Source: Aphelocoma coerulescens
Taxonomy: Eukaryota; Chordata; Aves; Passeriformes; Corvidae
Direction: 5' to 3'
Assembly: GCF_041296385.1 (NCBI RefSeq)
Contig: NC_091014.1
Coordinates: 53,524,078-53,588,077 of the forward strand
Length of the DNA: 64,000 bases
Made by a program: the position numbers and the translations under genes. Every line of letters starts with the position of its first letter. Position 1 is the first letter of the stretch. The notes beneath the pieces were generated by a model that saw only the letters and a program-made list of their open reading frames with translations, searched no databases and had not been told where the DNA came from. Below are positions 36,516 through 50,218 of the stretch, in pieces.

Positions 36516-39500
36516 CCGTCCTTACAGTGACACCAAATGTCTTTAGGGGAACCTACAATTAGAGGCATGGAATGCAGGAATTCTTACAACACAGGAGGAA
36601 AGGAAGAAATCTCCTTGCACACCGTCACACACCTGCATCCATGGTGGGGTCTCAGGACATTTGTCCTGCCTTTAGCCCACTCATCCTTGCTTTTCTGGTG
36701 GACACTGGCTTCAGCATGCTTGCCTTTCCTTGAACTTTTAAGGATGTGTCTCTCCACAGGTCACAGATCAAGCAGGTTAGAGGATTATCATTTGGGAAGA
36801 ATTAAAAAAACAAACTAACAAGCCTCTCCCAAAAGTCCTTCCCTCAAAACCAATCCCTCCTCTCCACCCCATCCTACTCCCAGATCTGTTACTGGAACTC
36901 AGGGGGTGGGAAAAACTCTCTGCAAATTAGTTTCCCATGGCATTTTGTGAAGCCAGGGGGAAATGAGAGGGATGGATAACATGCAGGAATCCCATGTTCC
37001 AGTGGCTAGAACAGAGTACGGCCTCCCCGAGCCTCATCCAATGGAGGTCCAGCGCAGCCATCTGCCCCCACTGGTCCCATTCTGTGGCTGAGCAGCCCTA
37101 CCCCACCTCAGCACAGGTCCCTCATTCTTGAAGTATCAACCTTCAGTTTTCCTACCGGGGATCCTGAGTCAGCTCTGGGAAAGAGACACTACATGAAGCC
37201 ATCACAGTCCTCAAGGTTTTTCATGCGTTTGTCCTGTTCAGTCCAATAAAACCCCATGTGTTATGAGACACAGAGACATTCTTGCTTCTTCCACAGGCAT
37301 ATATTGTAAATAAGAAGCTAAAAAAAAATTCCCAGTTGCCAGCTGGGGTATGATACAACATACACTGCAGCCCAGAAGCTCCTCTGTTTCCTTGAAGGGC
37401 TCCACAAAGCCTCTCCAAACCTTCCTCACCAAGACGACGTCCACTCCAACTGTCACAGACTCTGCAGTGCGTGGGTTGGATAGCTGGGTCAGGGTAATTA
37501 ACACATCTAAACTAAAAATGGCTGGGAAACCAAGCACTATCATCCTACTGAGAAACAGGCCCCCGGACATTAACTCTCCACATGAAGGCAATGGAGCAAG
37601 CCCACCTTCTGGTAAAGTCAGGACCACTCTGGTCTTACCTCAAGGTAGCTCACATGTGTTCACCACCAAGCGTGAAAAACACCCTGTAAATATCCTCTCC
37701 TCTGCCATTCATCTCCCTTTGCCTTGGTTTTGCTGTGCCAGGGACCCGAGGCAGAGGTCAAGGAGCCTCTAGCCACTTACATCACATAAGCCAGGCTCCT
37801 TGGAGCTTGAGCAATGTGGTTGTGGCACCATCACTGTCTCTCATGAGGCCCTTAAAAGTCTTTTGAACAAAGACAATGGCTGCTGTCCGCTTTTAGCATA
37901 ACACTTTTGTGTTTTATAAAGTGTCTCATCTTGTTACCTTTCCTGAAAGGCAAACTGAGCCCTCAGAGAATCCTCAGGCTGATCCAGAAGTGCTAAAAAA
38001 GGAAAGAGAGCAGTGTTAGAAACATCAGGAATGTTGTGAGCATCAAAGTTACCTGATTAACAGCTTCCATGAAAAACAGCTCTTCCTCGGACAAGTCCAG
38101 CCTGTCTTTTTTAATAGCTTCTGACCAGGGTTGCAGTTCCATGGTGTACCCATGCATCTTCCACAAGCTGGAAAGAGATTTTATTCCAGCAAAATAATTT
38201 TCTGTAGCAGTCGGACCTCTCCCTGCCAGGGTCAGAGCCTGCTTTTATGGGAGTTGTGCAAGACACTATCTCTGGTCACCTTCGGCCCCAAAGATGGTTT
38301 TGGTTACCCTGTGTTCATTGTCCTGCATGAACTGGAAGGCTCCCATCAGGAGCAGGGGGCTCATCCACAACAGGAAGCCCTTGAAAGGGAAGGATTTTGT
38401 GGCATACCAACCTCAGCTTCTCAGTGTGATGGGGATGTGGTGCTGGGCACAACCCCAGACCCACAGCAGATTTTGGAGTGATACCAGAACTGTGTAGGTG
38501 TCCCACAAGCTGGCTGAGGCAGATATCCAAACAGATCTCAAGACAATCTCTCTAAATAGGTGTCAGGCTACTCCTTCCTCAAACAATTCTGGGCAGCCCC
38601 CTAAGAGATTTACTCCTCCCTCAGGACCCCACTAGCACCACACAGCAAGCAGGCAGCGATCACAGGCACTCACATTCCACAAACACACCTACCTACATGT
38701 GCCTTCCCCATTCCTGCAAACAGAGGAGGGGCTGGCTGACCTTCTAGTCCCCTCTGCTAGCTGGTCCACCCTGTGCTGCCAAGGTTAATCGCCTTGGCTT
38801 CTTCCTCACCAGCCACGAGACATTCAACACTCCCTCTCCTCATAAAAATCATCTGTTATTCCTTCCTGAGAAATAGAAGGGCTTCAATTCTGTCCCTGAA
38901 ATGATGAATCTGAGCATTATATGATTTCAGATGCCTGTAATTCACCAACAAGCCCCTTCAGGGGGAACAGGGAAAAATGCAATTGAATTTATTCATGCAT
39001 GAATATCAAATGAGAAAAAGAGAATGGGGAGGAGGGCAGAAGAGAGAGGGAGAGGGTGAGACACGATGGAGAAACAGGGCAGTAAGGAGAGGCAAGAGAA
39101 GCAAAACAGTGAAGGAAGATGAAGAGTACGTGCAGAGGGGTACAGGAGGACAGAGGCACATAAACACATGCTCAGGATAATCTGTGGATCATCCCTCATA
39201 TCTTCATCCCAGGATCATGTCTGTTTGCCTTCCAGCACATCCACAGCATGCGGATAAACAGGCATTTGAACTCTCACTCAGACAAACCCTCCAATTTGAC
39301 AAAACCATGCAACAAGCCTGGAAGGAAGGCACAGGGAAAGGGGCTGGGTGGGAAAATGGAGTCATGCCATTCAATACGTCACAAATTTGGAGCTGGTGAA
39401 AAGAGAAAGCCTAGGACAGCTCATGCTCCAGAGCAGAGCCTCCTCTTCCCCACACCCCTTCCCATCTGTACATTCTGGGGAGGATTTCCATGGCTTGCTG

Positions 39501-42500
39501 GTCCATACACCACAGGCATCCCCCCTGAGCGATAATTCCAGGCCTTGGGCTGGGAAGCTGTTGCCCTCCCTGAGCGAGGCCCTCCTCTCCACCATCCACA
39601 AGGGAAGGGACTGAAGATGGTCTCCTTGTCCTGCACCTCACAGCAGTCACAGGGCTCCATCTTCAACCCCCAATGCACTTTCAGAGAGTTTTGTCATCTG
39701 CCTGAGTGATACAGGTGGGCTCACTTGGAAGCGACCTGGGGGTAGATCACACCAGAGGTGAGCATGGCACAAGCTGGTCCTACCGTCACATCCAGAGCAT
39801 TTCCAAGGGTCCCCCTCTGTCCTCGTTGTGATTTTTGAGAGGAATGGGAAAGTCCACATTGTTCCTGTCACTACCTGAGCCAGCAGCACTGGCTGATGAG
39901 TTCGTAGGGAAAGTATGTGATTCACTGCCACTGCTTAAGAGGCTGGACCAGGGGGGAGGGAAAAAGCAGGAAAGGGGAAGCCATATCAAAGCAGAGAGGC
40001 TGCAGGGATAGCTTGGCGAGATGCAGCTCTCCCCTGTGCAGGTTTGCAGGTGGCTGTGGGCTGATCCCCAGGCAGCAACCTACACTGGATTTAAAGGCAT
40101 CTTCTAGCCAAGTCTCACTGCCTCCTGCCAGGCTGACCCAGCCCCAGTCCTTCTTGACAGCCCTGATGGCAAATCCTGCTCCCCTGCATGGCACACGGGA
40201 GCCAAGCTCTGAGAATCCTGTTGCTGTGGCCTCAGGAATGGCTGTGCCGCCCATTCCACCCTCCAGCTCATCTTCACAGTGCACAAAACTCCTTGGAGTT
40301 GGGTCCACTGTGTGCCCAGATTAGCCATGGCTGCATGTTGTCTAAGCTCATCCCCAGGCATGCATCGAGGAAGAGGAGCAGTCAGACAGAAAGCAATATT
40401 TGTCACAGTGCTCCCAGGCAGGGCATCAGGTCCTGCATCTGTTGCTGTTCTGGGTCTATGCTTGCTGCTTCCAAGAGACAGTGCCCAGCTTTTCCCACAC
40501 CCTTCAAAATAGAAAGAGAAAAATAAAATGAGAGAGAGAGTGTAAGCTCTGACGTGAACCTAACTTTAGATCCAAGGGCTGATGACTCACTCCACTGGGG
40601 GAGAAGTGGCTGAGCTGGCTGTAGGTTTCTGTTTATATACCTCACTGAGCTAAATATATAGGCTGAGAAGTTCTTCTGTTCTGGCCCAACAACTTCAATC
40701 TGCATTTTATCCATCTAAATCTTAATGCTCCCTCCCCTACTAAATCTCTCTCTTTTCCCCCAGCATTGCCTTCCTAATCCCCTTTATGCTTGCTTTGTTG
40801 TAGGAAATTGAAGAAACACATGTCCCCACCTTCCACTCTGGTGTTTATGGTTAGACTGACAGGGGATTTCTGGGAAATGATTCAGTGTTGTGGCTCTTAA
40901 GCACAGCTCCTCACACAGATCTGCCAATGCATTTCAGACCTGGCCCAGTGCTCCCAGCCGTGGTGCTGGCAGTCAGATCCCATGATGCCTCCTGATCCCC
41001 TGGTCCTGATGGCTACACAGCTCTCAGGATGGACATCTGTTCCCTCCCAGGGATCCCTCATCCCATTGCTCCAGCATGGAGCTCCGCTCCTGACCCCACC
41101 CATGTGTCCCAGGGCTGGCAAGGTGCTGTCTTCTCCAGCCCACGGCCCTGGGGCATGATGCGACTTTGCCATCATGCTTCAGGCCCTAGCTTTCACACCA
41201 TCAGGTGCTCCATAAGGAAGGGCTGACAGCCACTGCCAGCTATTCTCCACTTCTGAGACCAGAAAATGGACTTTGTCATCAGCAAAAGACAGCTCTGGGG
41301 GACCTCCACAAATCTTTTCACTTGCCAGAGCATGGGTAGCACTCCCAGCACCCTCCCTCACACCTGTGCTCGTATCTTGCACGTTCATGGCACGATGGTG
41401 CCTTGGTCACTCTCCCATTTGCCAATCATCGTGTTTCAGACATGGGCTGCAACCTGTCCATCAGCTGTACAGGAGGTCCAAGGGCCCACACATCCACTCC
41501 TCCCCTCTGCTGGGTGCTGCCATCCCTCCCCACCACCTGATAAACACAGCATCATCTTACACGTTGGTAAAGAAGCCCCTCCAAATGTGTAGCATCGGAG
41601 ACAGGGAGAGCAGAGGCACTGCAGGAAAAGCAACATCCAGATGCCCAAACCTTTCTTAGCTTCCCAAAATTACAGGTCCAGAGTGGTGTAGCAGAGCTGA
41701 AATAGATGGTTGAGGACACAAGGATCATTTCCAGTTGCACTGAAGGCCACTGTGCATCTGCAAACATCTGCAAGATGGAATATCCCCTCACCTCATCCCT
41801 CCTCATCCGAAGCAGCAAAGAAGGGGATGGTGAAAAAAGAAGAGCTTAGAAAGAGGCAAGAGGGAAATTATAAATTAATTCCTCCAACAGAGAAGAGAAA
41901 CAAAGAGTGTGTAAGAAAAAAAGGAATCTCCACCCCTAAGGGGCAGCTCTGAACTATGGCGGCACACAGGTTTCTAGATAAGAAACAAAGACCATTTACA
42001 AAAAGGTGGTTTTATGAAAAGTAACAGTGGAGAAGAAAAACATAATGAGAGAGTGTACCTTTGATGGAGAGGTCTCCAAGGGATGAAATTCATTTTAACA
42101 CAACAGCTCAGTCTAGGAAAGGAAGATCACCTTTGCAGTTTGCTAAGCAGTTGCTGGGAAGAGGAGCATTGTGTTCAAAAGCCCTCTATGAACCTTCTCT
42201 AGATGTAAGTGAAGTCTGTGGGACCCAGTGGTGAAACCTGGATCTGAGGTTCCCCAAGGCATCCCTTGGGTTTGGACTGAGACTGTGGTACATCAGTCTC
42301 TAAGGGATGATCTCATACAGTACAGTACCTATTTGTCATCTTGCTCCAAACCTTCTCATCTTCACCCAAAATATTAGAGAGTTGATTTCCCAGCAAGCAT
42401 CAAAGCTGAGCTATCCTGACCTGCTTCACCCCACTGATCATCCAAAGGATAACATGGAGAGTCTGCACAGATCATGCTCCAGGCAAGATCGTTTGGAGAG

Positions 42501-43865
42501 CATAAGCAATCTAACAAGTGTGTTTGCAAAATGCCTGTTGCAGAAGGACAGGCTCTGTTTAGGCTGAGGTCAACAGCATCCAAGAGATCCAATACCCTCT
42601 TGGCTCAGTTGTGCTCCTTGGCTCTGTCAGGCAGCCTCTGTCTGCCCTCACACAGCCAGAGGGAGGCCAGAACAGGCAAGAGGCATCCTCTGATCAGCAG
42701 TTACTCCAGGAAGCAGAGACAAAGGCAGCAAGGGCTAGGGAGCACCCCAGGGTAGACTGCAGTCTCCTCTCAGGCATGTTCACTGCTCCTTAAGAAAAAA
42801 ATAAGAGAGAAAATCTGCACCTCAGATAACAGATAGTCCTTCTCATCACCCATCCCTCCCTTTGCCCTTAACTCTCTGAGGCTCTGTGCCATGTTCTGCA
42901 CAGCTGCTTTGTCTCACCTGGCTTTGGAGCCAGGGCAAACGTCTGCACCCAGATGAGTGGCAGGGAGCAGCATTAGGTTGAAAAGCAAGAGGGCTGCTGG
43001 GGCCAGTAAGAGTAAAGGAAGAAGATTTAGTAAGGCAAAATAAAAAGAAAGGCAATCTTGTGGTGCCACCTCGTGATGGGTTTGCACAACGTAGCCTGGG
43101 CCAAGAAGTCCTGGGACCAAGGGCAGAAGTGGAAAAGTACTGAGCTGGAAGTCTATGTGGTTTAAGATCAACAAAAAGTGAGACCCTTTCACATTTGCTA
43201 CAGCTCAGGAAAGGCATGACCTTGACTGAAGCATTGCTTTACCTGAGAGCAGCAAAAGCCCAGGGAAGGCAGTAGATAATTCCCAGCACAAATGATAGAG
43301 GACACCAAAAACACTGATGGATTCAACCTTTTTCCATCATACTGTACCCTCTGGCAGAGAAGCTTGTGGACTAAAGGCACAAAACAACACAGGAATGAAA
43401 AGGAAAATGTGTTTTTTATTGTAGAACTCACCACTGCAGTGGAGGGGAGGCTGCAAAGATGCCTTTTGCTGAATCCAAAGCATAAACTGGCACAACATGA
43501 AAGGCTTGAGACTCACCTGTTCTCCAACATAACTGAAAATTTATTTCATCCAATGATCCTTATTCTGGGCTCTGGAGCAAGAAGAAACAAGATCAAATCC
43601 CCGGGATATAAGCTTAGAGGAACCTTTCCCATTTGGGGTGATTATCTCCCCAACATTATCTCTTTCCAGCTCTCTCTGAAGCATGGGGCATACTGATTTC
43701 CCCCTCATCAGGGGGAATATGCCCTTCCATGTACTTGATGCTACCAGTGAAGAATTTTCCAGGTCTAGAAATTGTTGATGTACTTTCTTTTCTATTGTTC
43801 AAATACAGAACAAGGCATTTCCTCCAGCATATTTCAGCTGGAGAAATGTTACATAAGCACTTAGT
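36516..43865. other. Upstream / intergenic stretch
   Basis: No gene is recognised. It includes the purine tract at 39005-39160. Expected mammalian neighbours on the 5' side of CACNA1I (RPS19BP1, ATF4) are not seen here. Confidence 0.45.
39005..39160 (+). repeat. Purine-rich low-complexity tract
   Basis: About 155 bases are strongly A/G-rich on the plus strand, for example GGGGAGGAGGGCAGAAGAGA. Small lysine/arginine/glutamate-rich frames across it are composition artefacts. Confidence 0.7.
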
Positions 43866-43994
43866 TCTCATCTTAGGGGCAAGGGAACTGAGGTCCAGAG
43901 AAAGAAGGTGATCCATTCAAGATCACCCTGCAGAGCAGATGCAAATCTAGGTCTTCCCAGTCCCAGCTCAGCACCCACACAGTGGGTCATCCTC
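43866..43994 (-). mobile_element. Ancient MIR-like SINE relic
   Basis: The plus strand reads CTCATCTTAGGGGCAAGGGA, ACTGAGGTCCAGAGAAAG, then TCAAGATCACCCTGCAGAGC, AAATCTAGGTCTTCCCAG and CACAGTGGGTCATCCTC. This follows the order of the reverse complement of a MIR/CORE-type SINE: CTCATCT, GAAACTGAGG, AAGGTCACACAG, CCAGGTCTTCC. It is strongly diverged, as expected for an amniote-age insertion. The family name is my best guess. Confidence 0.5.
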
Positions 43995-44357
43995 TACCAG
44001 CACCCAGCTGGGAGATCCCCTGGACACCAAAAATCATCAAATGGAAACCCAATCTGACACTTCAAGGTGTGCACTGCTGTGGGGAGAGTCAGGAAGGCGT
44101 TTCCTTCCAAACCTTCCATCATGCTGCTGTGCTTTTCACTGGGATGGGTGGTTTAATTTTTCTGTGAAGGGAGGGTATGAGCAGAAATTAAGATCTTGGA
44201 GTAAATCAGCTGATCCAATGTGGCATGCCCCGTGCTTCTAACTCTTCCCAAGTCCCACAGTCCTCTTGAGTATATTTTCCAAATAAGAAAGGAAATAGAA
44301 GAGACAGAAGGATATAAATATTGGAGGCTAAATTTGAGCTACAGCAGCGCCTGAAGG

Positions 44358-44388
44358 AGAAAAAAAGAAAGAAAGAAAAACAAAAAGA
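44358..44388 (+). repeat. GAAA-rich simple repeat
   Basis: GAGAAAAAAAGAAAGAAAGA and following A-rich sequence; an imperfect GAAA microsatellite. Confidence 0.85.
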
Positions 44389-45375
44389 ATCAGAGAACAG
44401 TTTATCAGATGCAAGGTTAGGAAGGGACAGGGGTTATGGTTAATAATAAGCCAATTTGCTGTTCTGCTCCCAGGCTAGAGCCCAGTCTCTCACTCCCCTC
44501 CCCCAGCTCCCCCATCGCTCCCATCCCGCCTCCCACCCAGCCTGTCGCTCACTCTTTCTGCTCTGTCACTTCGCGTCAGGCTGGGGATTTGATGCCAGGC
44601 TCCTGCCTCTTCCCATAGCTCCACACCACTGACCCAGCCATCAGCACAGGCACACTGCTCCCTGGGCTCACTGATCTGCCTGCCAGCCCTCCTCCAGGGG
44701 TGGGAAGGGAGTGCTCAGAGCACACCAAAATTGCAAGGGAGAGTTCTGCATTGGCTGACGATGCAGCAAGGGAATGGTCTGTCTGAGCACCCAGGGCTGC
44801 ACAGGACAGCTGGAGCTGAAGGCCATGCACAGAGCCACCATGGTCAGCCAAACCAGTTTGTCCAGCTGATACACCCGCTCCAGTGCTGGTACCCAGGCAG
44901 TATCTGCATGGCTCTGCAGTGTGCCTTATATGTGCCCAAGGGCTGCTCAAAAGGCCTGGGCAAGGATAGCAGGGTTTATATCCAGCTTGCAGCACAAGCA
45001 GGCCTCTTGTCACCCTATCCTACCCTCTCTGCTGTACAGACTTTGATGGGAAAAGCCTTCTTCTCCTACTCTTAAGCCCACTGGGACACATGAGGTCAGA
45101 CAGCAATGTGCAGAGCAGGCAGGTGCTAGTGGGTTGGACAGGAAGGAAAGGACTCCAGCTTTTAAAACTATGAGATGAAGAGTAGGAAAAGTTCCATGTG
45201 GAACAACTCCCCACAGTACAACAAGAAGAGACCCGCAAAACACTCTGTCTGCATGAGGACAGAAAAAACACATGGCTCCTTGTCTACATCAGTACTCCAG
45301 AGCCACCATTTCAAAGAGAAGATGCCTGGGTGTCAACTTTGTTTGGGGCAGCAGGGAGAAGGCCCCAAACTGGCC

Positions 45376-45398
45376 GTGAGCGTTTCAGAAACGCTCAC
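45376..45398. repeat. Perfect 10-bp inverted repeat with 3-base loop
   Basis: GTGAGCGTTT (45376-45385) and AAACGCTCAC (45389-45398) are exact reverse complements around CAG. Each arm keeps a CpG in a CpG-poor setting. It could be a dimeric factor-binding site. Confidence 0.75.
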
Positions 45399-46504
45399 TC
45401 TCATCTGCAAATCAGGCGAGCACAACACCATCCTCCTTAGCAAAAAGGGCTGCCACACAACTCCAGGGAGAAGGTTGCTTGCCTAGGACCCATGGCTACT
45501 AATTGGGTTGGCTATCAAGCTAACTAACTGGGGCACTCGGAGCCAAATACAGAGCTCTCAGGAGCCAGCCCTGAGCTGGGATAGAGCCATTGTTAGCCAA
45601 AGAACTGCTGTGGCATAGAAGGCACAGACTCTGTCTTCCACTCCCTTCCAGACTCCCTGCTGGCATCACTTCCTGGTGACGCTCCTCATTCCCCTTCCCT
45701 GGCCACCACGGGTCTGAAATGTAGCCAGGCAGAGAGCTCTGCTGCTGTGAAAGCCACCAGGGCCAGGAAGACTGTCTATGCCTAGAAATGCCCTCCAGCA
45801 CTCACATATCTGCCTACACATGTGCACAAGCACTCACAGCCAAAACAAGGTCAGCCTGTGCCCACACAGGGGCATCTTCACATGTGCAGACATCACCGGT
45901 GGCAGAATGTCTCTCAAGCAAATGCATCCAGAGACAGGCAGGACTGCCTACCCAAGGAGAAGCATCAGGCAGGGCTTAGAATACCTGCATTTTCCTCCCA
46001 GCTCAGGCACAGGCAGGCTGGGCATCTCTGTGTGAGTCACCTTCCCCCTCTGTGCAGAGGGTAATATCTCAATCATTTTGCTGAAGTGTGTTGGAGCCCA
46101 AGGTTGAAATGCAGCCTGTAGGAGCCAAGAGCTTATTATATGTCCTGAGCACACACTAACTGCTTCTGCATGCGTCATTGCATATGAGTTGAACTTTCAG
46201 CAGTGAGGGAAACGAGGGAGGGAGAGCATGGGAAGCAGGGAGGGCGAGTGGGGAGAGAGGACAGGTGACATTTCAGCTGGGTACAGCAGGAGCAGAAGTG
46301 GTGAAGAGCTGCAGGCAGGTGGCTACCAAAATACAAACAAGTGCCAGCTAGGGCTCTCACAGCCACTGGGGTGAGATCCCAAGGAAGAAAGCAGCATAAG
46401 GAAAAGCAAGCAGGGAGGAAATAATTTTTAAAGCTGGTCACTACAGCATCAGTAGATGAGACCAAGGCTGAGGAGAAGACTTCAGCCAAAGCAGGTAGGC
46501 TGAG

Positions 46505-47030
46505 CCTACAGTCATAAGTCCCAGAATACTGTGTTTGGGTCTGATGCTCCCCAGCACAAGAAAGATGCAGGCCCACTCAAGCAGGTCCAGAGGGGAGCCA
46601 CAAAGATGCTCCAAGGGCTGGAGCAGTCCCCTATAAGGAAAGGCTGAGTTGGAATTGTTCAGCCAAGAGCAGAAGGCTCCAGAGAGAACTTACATCAACC
46701 TTCCAGTACTTAAAGAGGTCCTGCAAAAAAGATGGGGAGGGACTCTCTACCATGGACCATAGTGATAGGACAAGGGGTAATGGCTTTAAACAGAAAGAAG
46801 ACAGATTTAGATTATATATTAGGAAGAAATTCTTTACTGTGAGGGTGGTGAGACACTGAAACAGGTTGCTCAGAGAAGCTGTGAACGCCCCACACCCCTG
46901 AGAGCATTCAAGGCCAGGCTGGATGGGTCTCTCAGCAAACTGGTCTAGTGGAAGGTCTCCCTTCCCAAAGAACTAGATGATCTTTAAGGCTCTTCCAACC
47001 CAAACCATTCTATAATTCTATGATTCTATA
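46505..47030 (+). mobile_element. CR1 LINE, 5'-truncated copy with complete 3' end
   Basis: Matches to the CR1 3' region include CCCCAGCACAAGAAAGATG, GATGGGGAGGGACTCTCTAC, GGTAATGGCTTTAAACAGAA, AGGAAGAAATTCTTTACTG and GAAGGTCTCCCTTCCCAAAG. It closes with ATGATCTTTAAGGCTCTTCC and the octamer tail ATTCTATAATTCTATGATTC. The copy covers only the last part of the reverse-transcriptase frame and the 3' UTR, which is typical 5' truncation. Indels break the frame. The left edge is uncertain by about 20 bases because similarity fades near CCCAGAATACTGTG. Confidence 0.92.
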
Positions 47031-47119
47031 AGTGGGCAAAAAGAGGATGAAGGTAAAGACAGGTGCAAATGAGGTATCAGAGGAGAATGAGTTTCTGCTA
47101 GCCCATAGAACAGACCAGG

Positions 47120-47152
47120 GGAATAAAAAACTGTGGGGATAAAAAACTGTGG
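47120..47152 (+). repeat. Tandem duplication of a 16-17 base unit
   Basis: GGAATAAAAAACTGTGG is followed directly by GGATAAAAAACTGTGG, differing by one A. It lies about 90 bases downstream of the CR1 tail. Confidence 0.85.
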
Positions 47153-50151
47153 AAGGGTGAGATTGGCAGAATCTTGCTGTATCATTTTCATGTGCTGTTT
47201 TGCACCCTGGACAGAGGAAACAAAATCACAACCCCGCAGGTATGTTGGCTGAGGGGACCTGAAGGTTGATTTCAAAGACAGCCACCCAGGGACAGTTCAT
47301 CTGACTGAAAAACTCCCCAAGTAGTAGAGTGGGTTTCCACTGCTGAGATGGTTTTCCAAGCAGCATGGGAGCTACACAGAATGAATTGAAAGGTTCTCCG
47401 CCCCTTAGATCAAAGGAGACACACACTTTCAAAAGGAGACGCACACGCACATAAAATCAGTTTTCCTTTAGACACCTTTTTGGCTCACATCTAAGCCAAG
47501 ACTTAGCTAGAATTAATTGCCTTAGTGAACAGCAATGCACTCCAATCCAAGCCTTGTGAGGCATATCTGATGAATGACTTCGGTTGTCTCGGAAAATGAC
47601 ACGCAGTCAAAGTTGTATTTGAGGAGTGAAGGATAGCATGCCTCTCCATAAGGACTTACAGTTCCACGGGTGATGGACAGGTTTTCTTCCATCAGCTTGA
47701 GAGTGATGGGGGAGGAGAGCACAGCACTCCTCCAAATAGCTGGGAGAATCATGCCACCATGAGCAGAGATGCAGAAAGCATGACCTACCAGAAGGGTACT
47801 GAGCAAAATGAAGCTGTTTAGACTGTAGAGGATCAAGAAGGGGTGCAATAACCATCTTCAAATACGTACAAGTTTGCTGAAAAAGGAGAAGAGTTCTCAG
47901 TTCTTAGTGTCCACAGCAGACAGAAGCAACAACAGGCTCACATTGCAGTACAGGGCATTTAGTGGTAAGGAGGGCAAGGCGTACAATGCTCAGGCTGCCT
48001 GAGGATCATCCTGCACTTCAGGGCTTTGAAACCAGGCCAGCCCAAACCTCTTGGGAACAATGCATGCATTGATCATCCTGAGATGAAGTCAGTGACATCC
48101 TGAGGATACAGCCAGGCCTGTCTTCTATGGGTGTCTAATCCCAAATGGCCTATGGCCACCACCACGATCAAGTGTTGCTATTGTGGTGCTTTTTGTGGAG
48201 AAACAGCAGCTGTTTCTCCCCTGGCCATTTCTTCCTGAGCAATACCCATTTATTTTGTCTTCCTGAGAGTCTCACAGAGCCCAGCATGTGTTTGCAACAC
48301 TTTGTGAATAATAACACTCATATATCTCCAGCAAAATAAAAAACTGGGTCAGCTAAGGCATATGCTTGTGTACATGAGGAGCAGCCAATGCATCTGCCAA
48401 TGAGCCCTACAGTGCTGCAACATCCAACCCACCAGGCCCACAGGGGTTATAAGGCAGTGTGCCTCCACAGGGGAAAGAGGGGAGAGTTCATCGATAACTG
48501 GGAACAGACAACTATTTTAGTGACATTTCACAGGTGAAATCATGAATAAAACAAGACCTGAGAGAGGGTTCTAACAAATTGCTCATACTAATATCCTGGC
48601 CACTGGAAGAGAGGGAGTGAATGTGCAATTACCCCAGCTCCAGAAGCTGCCTCCAGTGCCTCTGATTAGTGTGCTTGCATATTAGAAAGGGCTAGGTGCA
48701 AATAAAGCTACATACCTACCTACTGTAGTGTGCAGGAGGGTGGCTAAGGAGGAACACTCAGAAGGAAAAAATGAGTCAGGAATGTAGGGGAAGAGCAAAG
48801 ACAAGACAAAAGCAGAGCACACTGCAATACAGAGACTCTATTAACTCAGAGGAATTTAGAAAGAAACCAGAGTCCTGGCTCACAAGCTGGAGCAGGCTCC
48901 ACACAACTGGTCAGAAAGTCACAGGCCCCTCAACCCATAGGCTCTCCACTGGCTGCAGCTCGTGTATGTAGATGCCAAAGTAACTGCACTGCGTTAGAGA
49001 GAAGCAAAGCTTGGGATGCTTGCCAAGAGACCAAGATGATGAATCTTTGATCAGTCCCTCCCCAGCAGGCAGGACCTTCAGCCACCTCCTGTACACTCAT
49101 GTGCATGTGCACATCTATCCCTGCTGGGCCAAAACCCAGGCTGAAGTCACACCCTCTGTTACAGACAAAGATTTTTGCTGAAGCAAGGGAGCCAAAATGT
49201 AGAGAGAAAAAAGCCTCAGCAATGGGAGTCATGGGTAGGAGCTGCCCAGCTGGCCATTTCTCTTCCTGTATTTTACAAAGCCCTGGTGATCAGCAGTGGG
49301 TTCTGTGAAAATGCTCTGCTGTGTCATCTCAGCATGGCCCCACATCCTGCACATTAAGGTACAGCCCCCAAAAGACAGAGAGCTGTGTGATTTTACCCAT
49401 TTCCCCTCAATCATCCCTGATCACCTCAGTGAAACTGGCTTAGGCCAGTCCCCTCCCTGAGACATGGATGGGAGACAGGAGAGGGCAATTGCCGACTTTA
49501 ATGTGTCCAGCAATAATCAGGCTGGCAAGGATGTACAGAGCAAAAAATCAGGCAGCAGGAGTACACAGGCAGGGAGCCGGAAATAATTACCATGATACTG
49601 TAACCAGAAAACACAAGGCCAAGCTATTTACCATACTAATTAGTGTTTATCCCTGTTTATGGCTCCACATGGCAGTGGGATTGGAGGCCTGATTGGAGGT
49701 GTAAATGCTTAAAGGAACAAGCTCTGGATATTAGAATTAGACACCAGGTCAAGGGAAACCTTCTGCTGAGCAGAGGACAGGGAGAGCTAAGCCATGCACC
49801 CCTCTTTTCCTCTACCAGAGAGCTAGAGTGGCTGAAAGGAAGACCCAGATGGTCATTCCAGAGCACAGTTATGGGGAAGTGCCCAGAGACTGCTACATGC
49901 TATTTATCTGCTAATGCATCTCCATATCTTCATTTCCCTCAGGTCTTTTTCTCCTACACTGTTTCTCTTGGATGCTGCAACCAGATTAAAGATTTCCCTA
50001 AAGTGTTCCTTAATGTTCCTCCTTCTAAACTGAGTCTGTTTCAACAAAATAAGACACAATTTTCCTTATATTACAGCAGAGTTATTTTTCCAAGGCAGTT
50101 TTCCTGTATCTTCCCCCCTTCAACATCTTTTTCTTTTTTATTTCTGAACAG

Positions 50152-50218
50152 ATTCAGAGTAGAGGCACAGGAGAAAGGGAGGGATCTTCCACAGTTTGCC
50201 TGGTTGCCACTGACAAAG
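50152..50218 (+). other. Candidate internal exon of an unidentified plus-strand transcript
   Basis: The 67-base segment is bounded by a strong acceptor (TTTTTCTTTTTTATTTCTGA then ACAG) and a good donor (CAAAG|GTGAGC). Two frames are open; neither translation (for example QEKGRDLPQFAWLPL) resembles a protein I know. It may be a long non-coding RNA exon or a chance pairing of splice-like sites. Confidence 0.25.

Larger units (their letters stand above)
43995..46504. other. Upstream / intergenic stretch
   Basis: Between the MIR-like relic and CR1. It contains a GAAA repeat and the 45376 hairpin. Short open frames on both strands overlap one another and show no family resemblance. Confidence 0.45.

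Noticed and set aside
46505..47030. Functional reverse-transcriptase gene in the CR1 copy
   Set aside because: Only the very 3' end of the element is present and the frame is broken.
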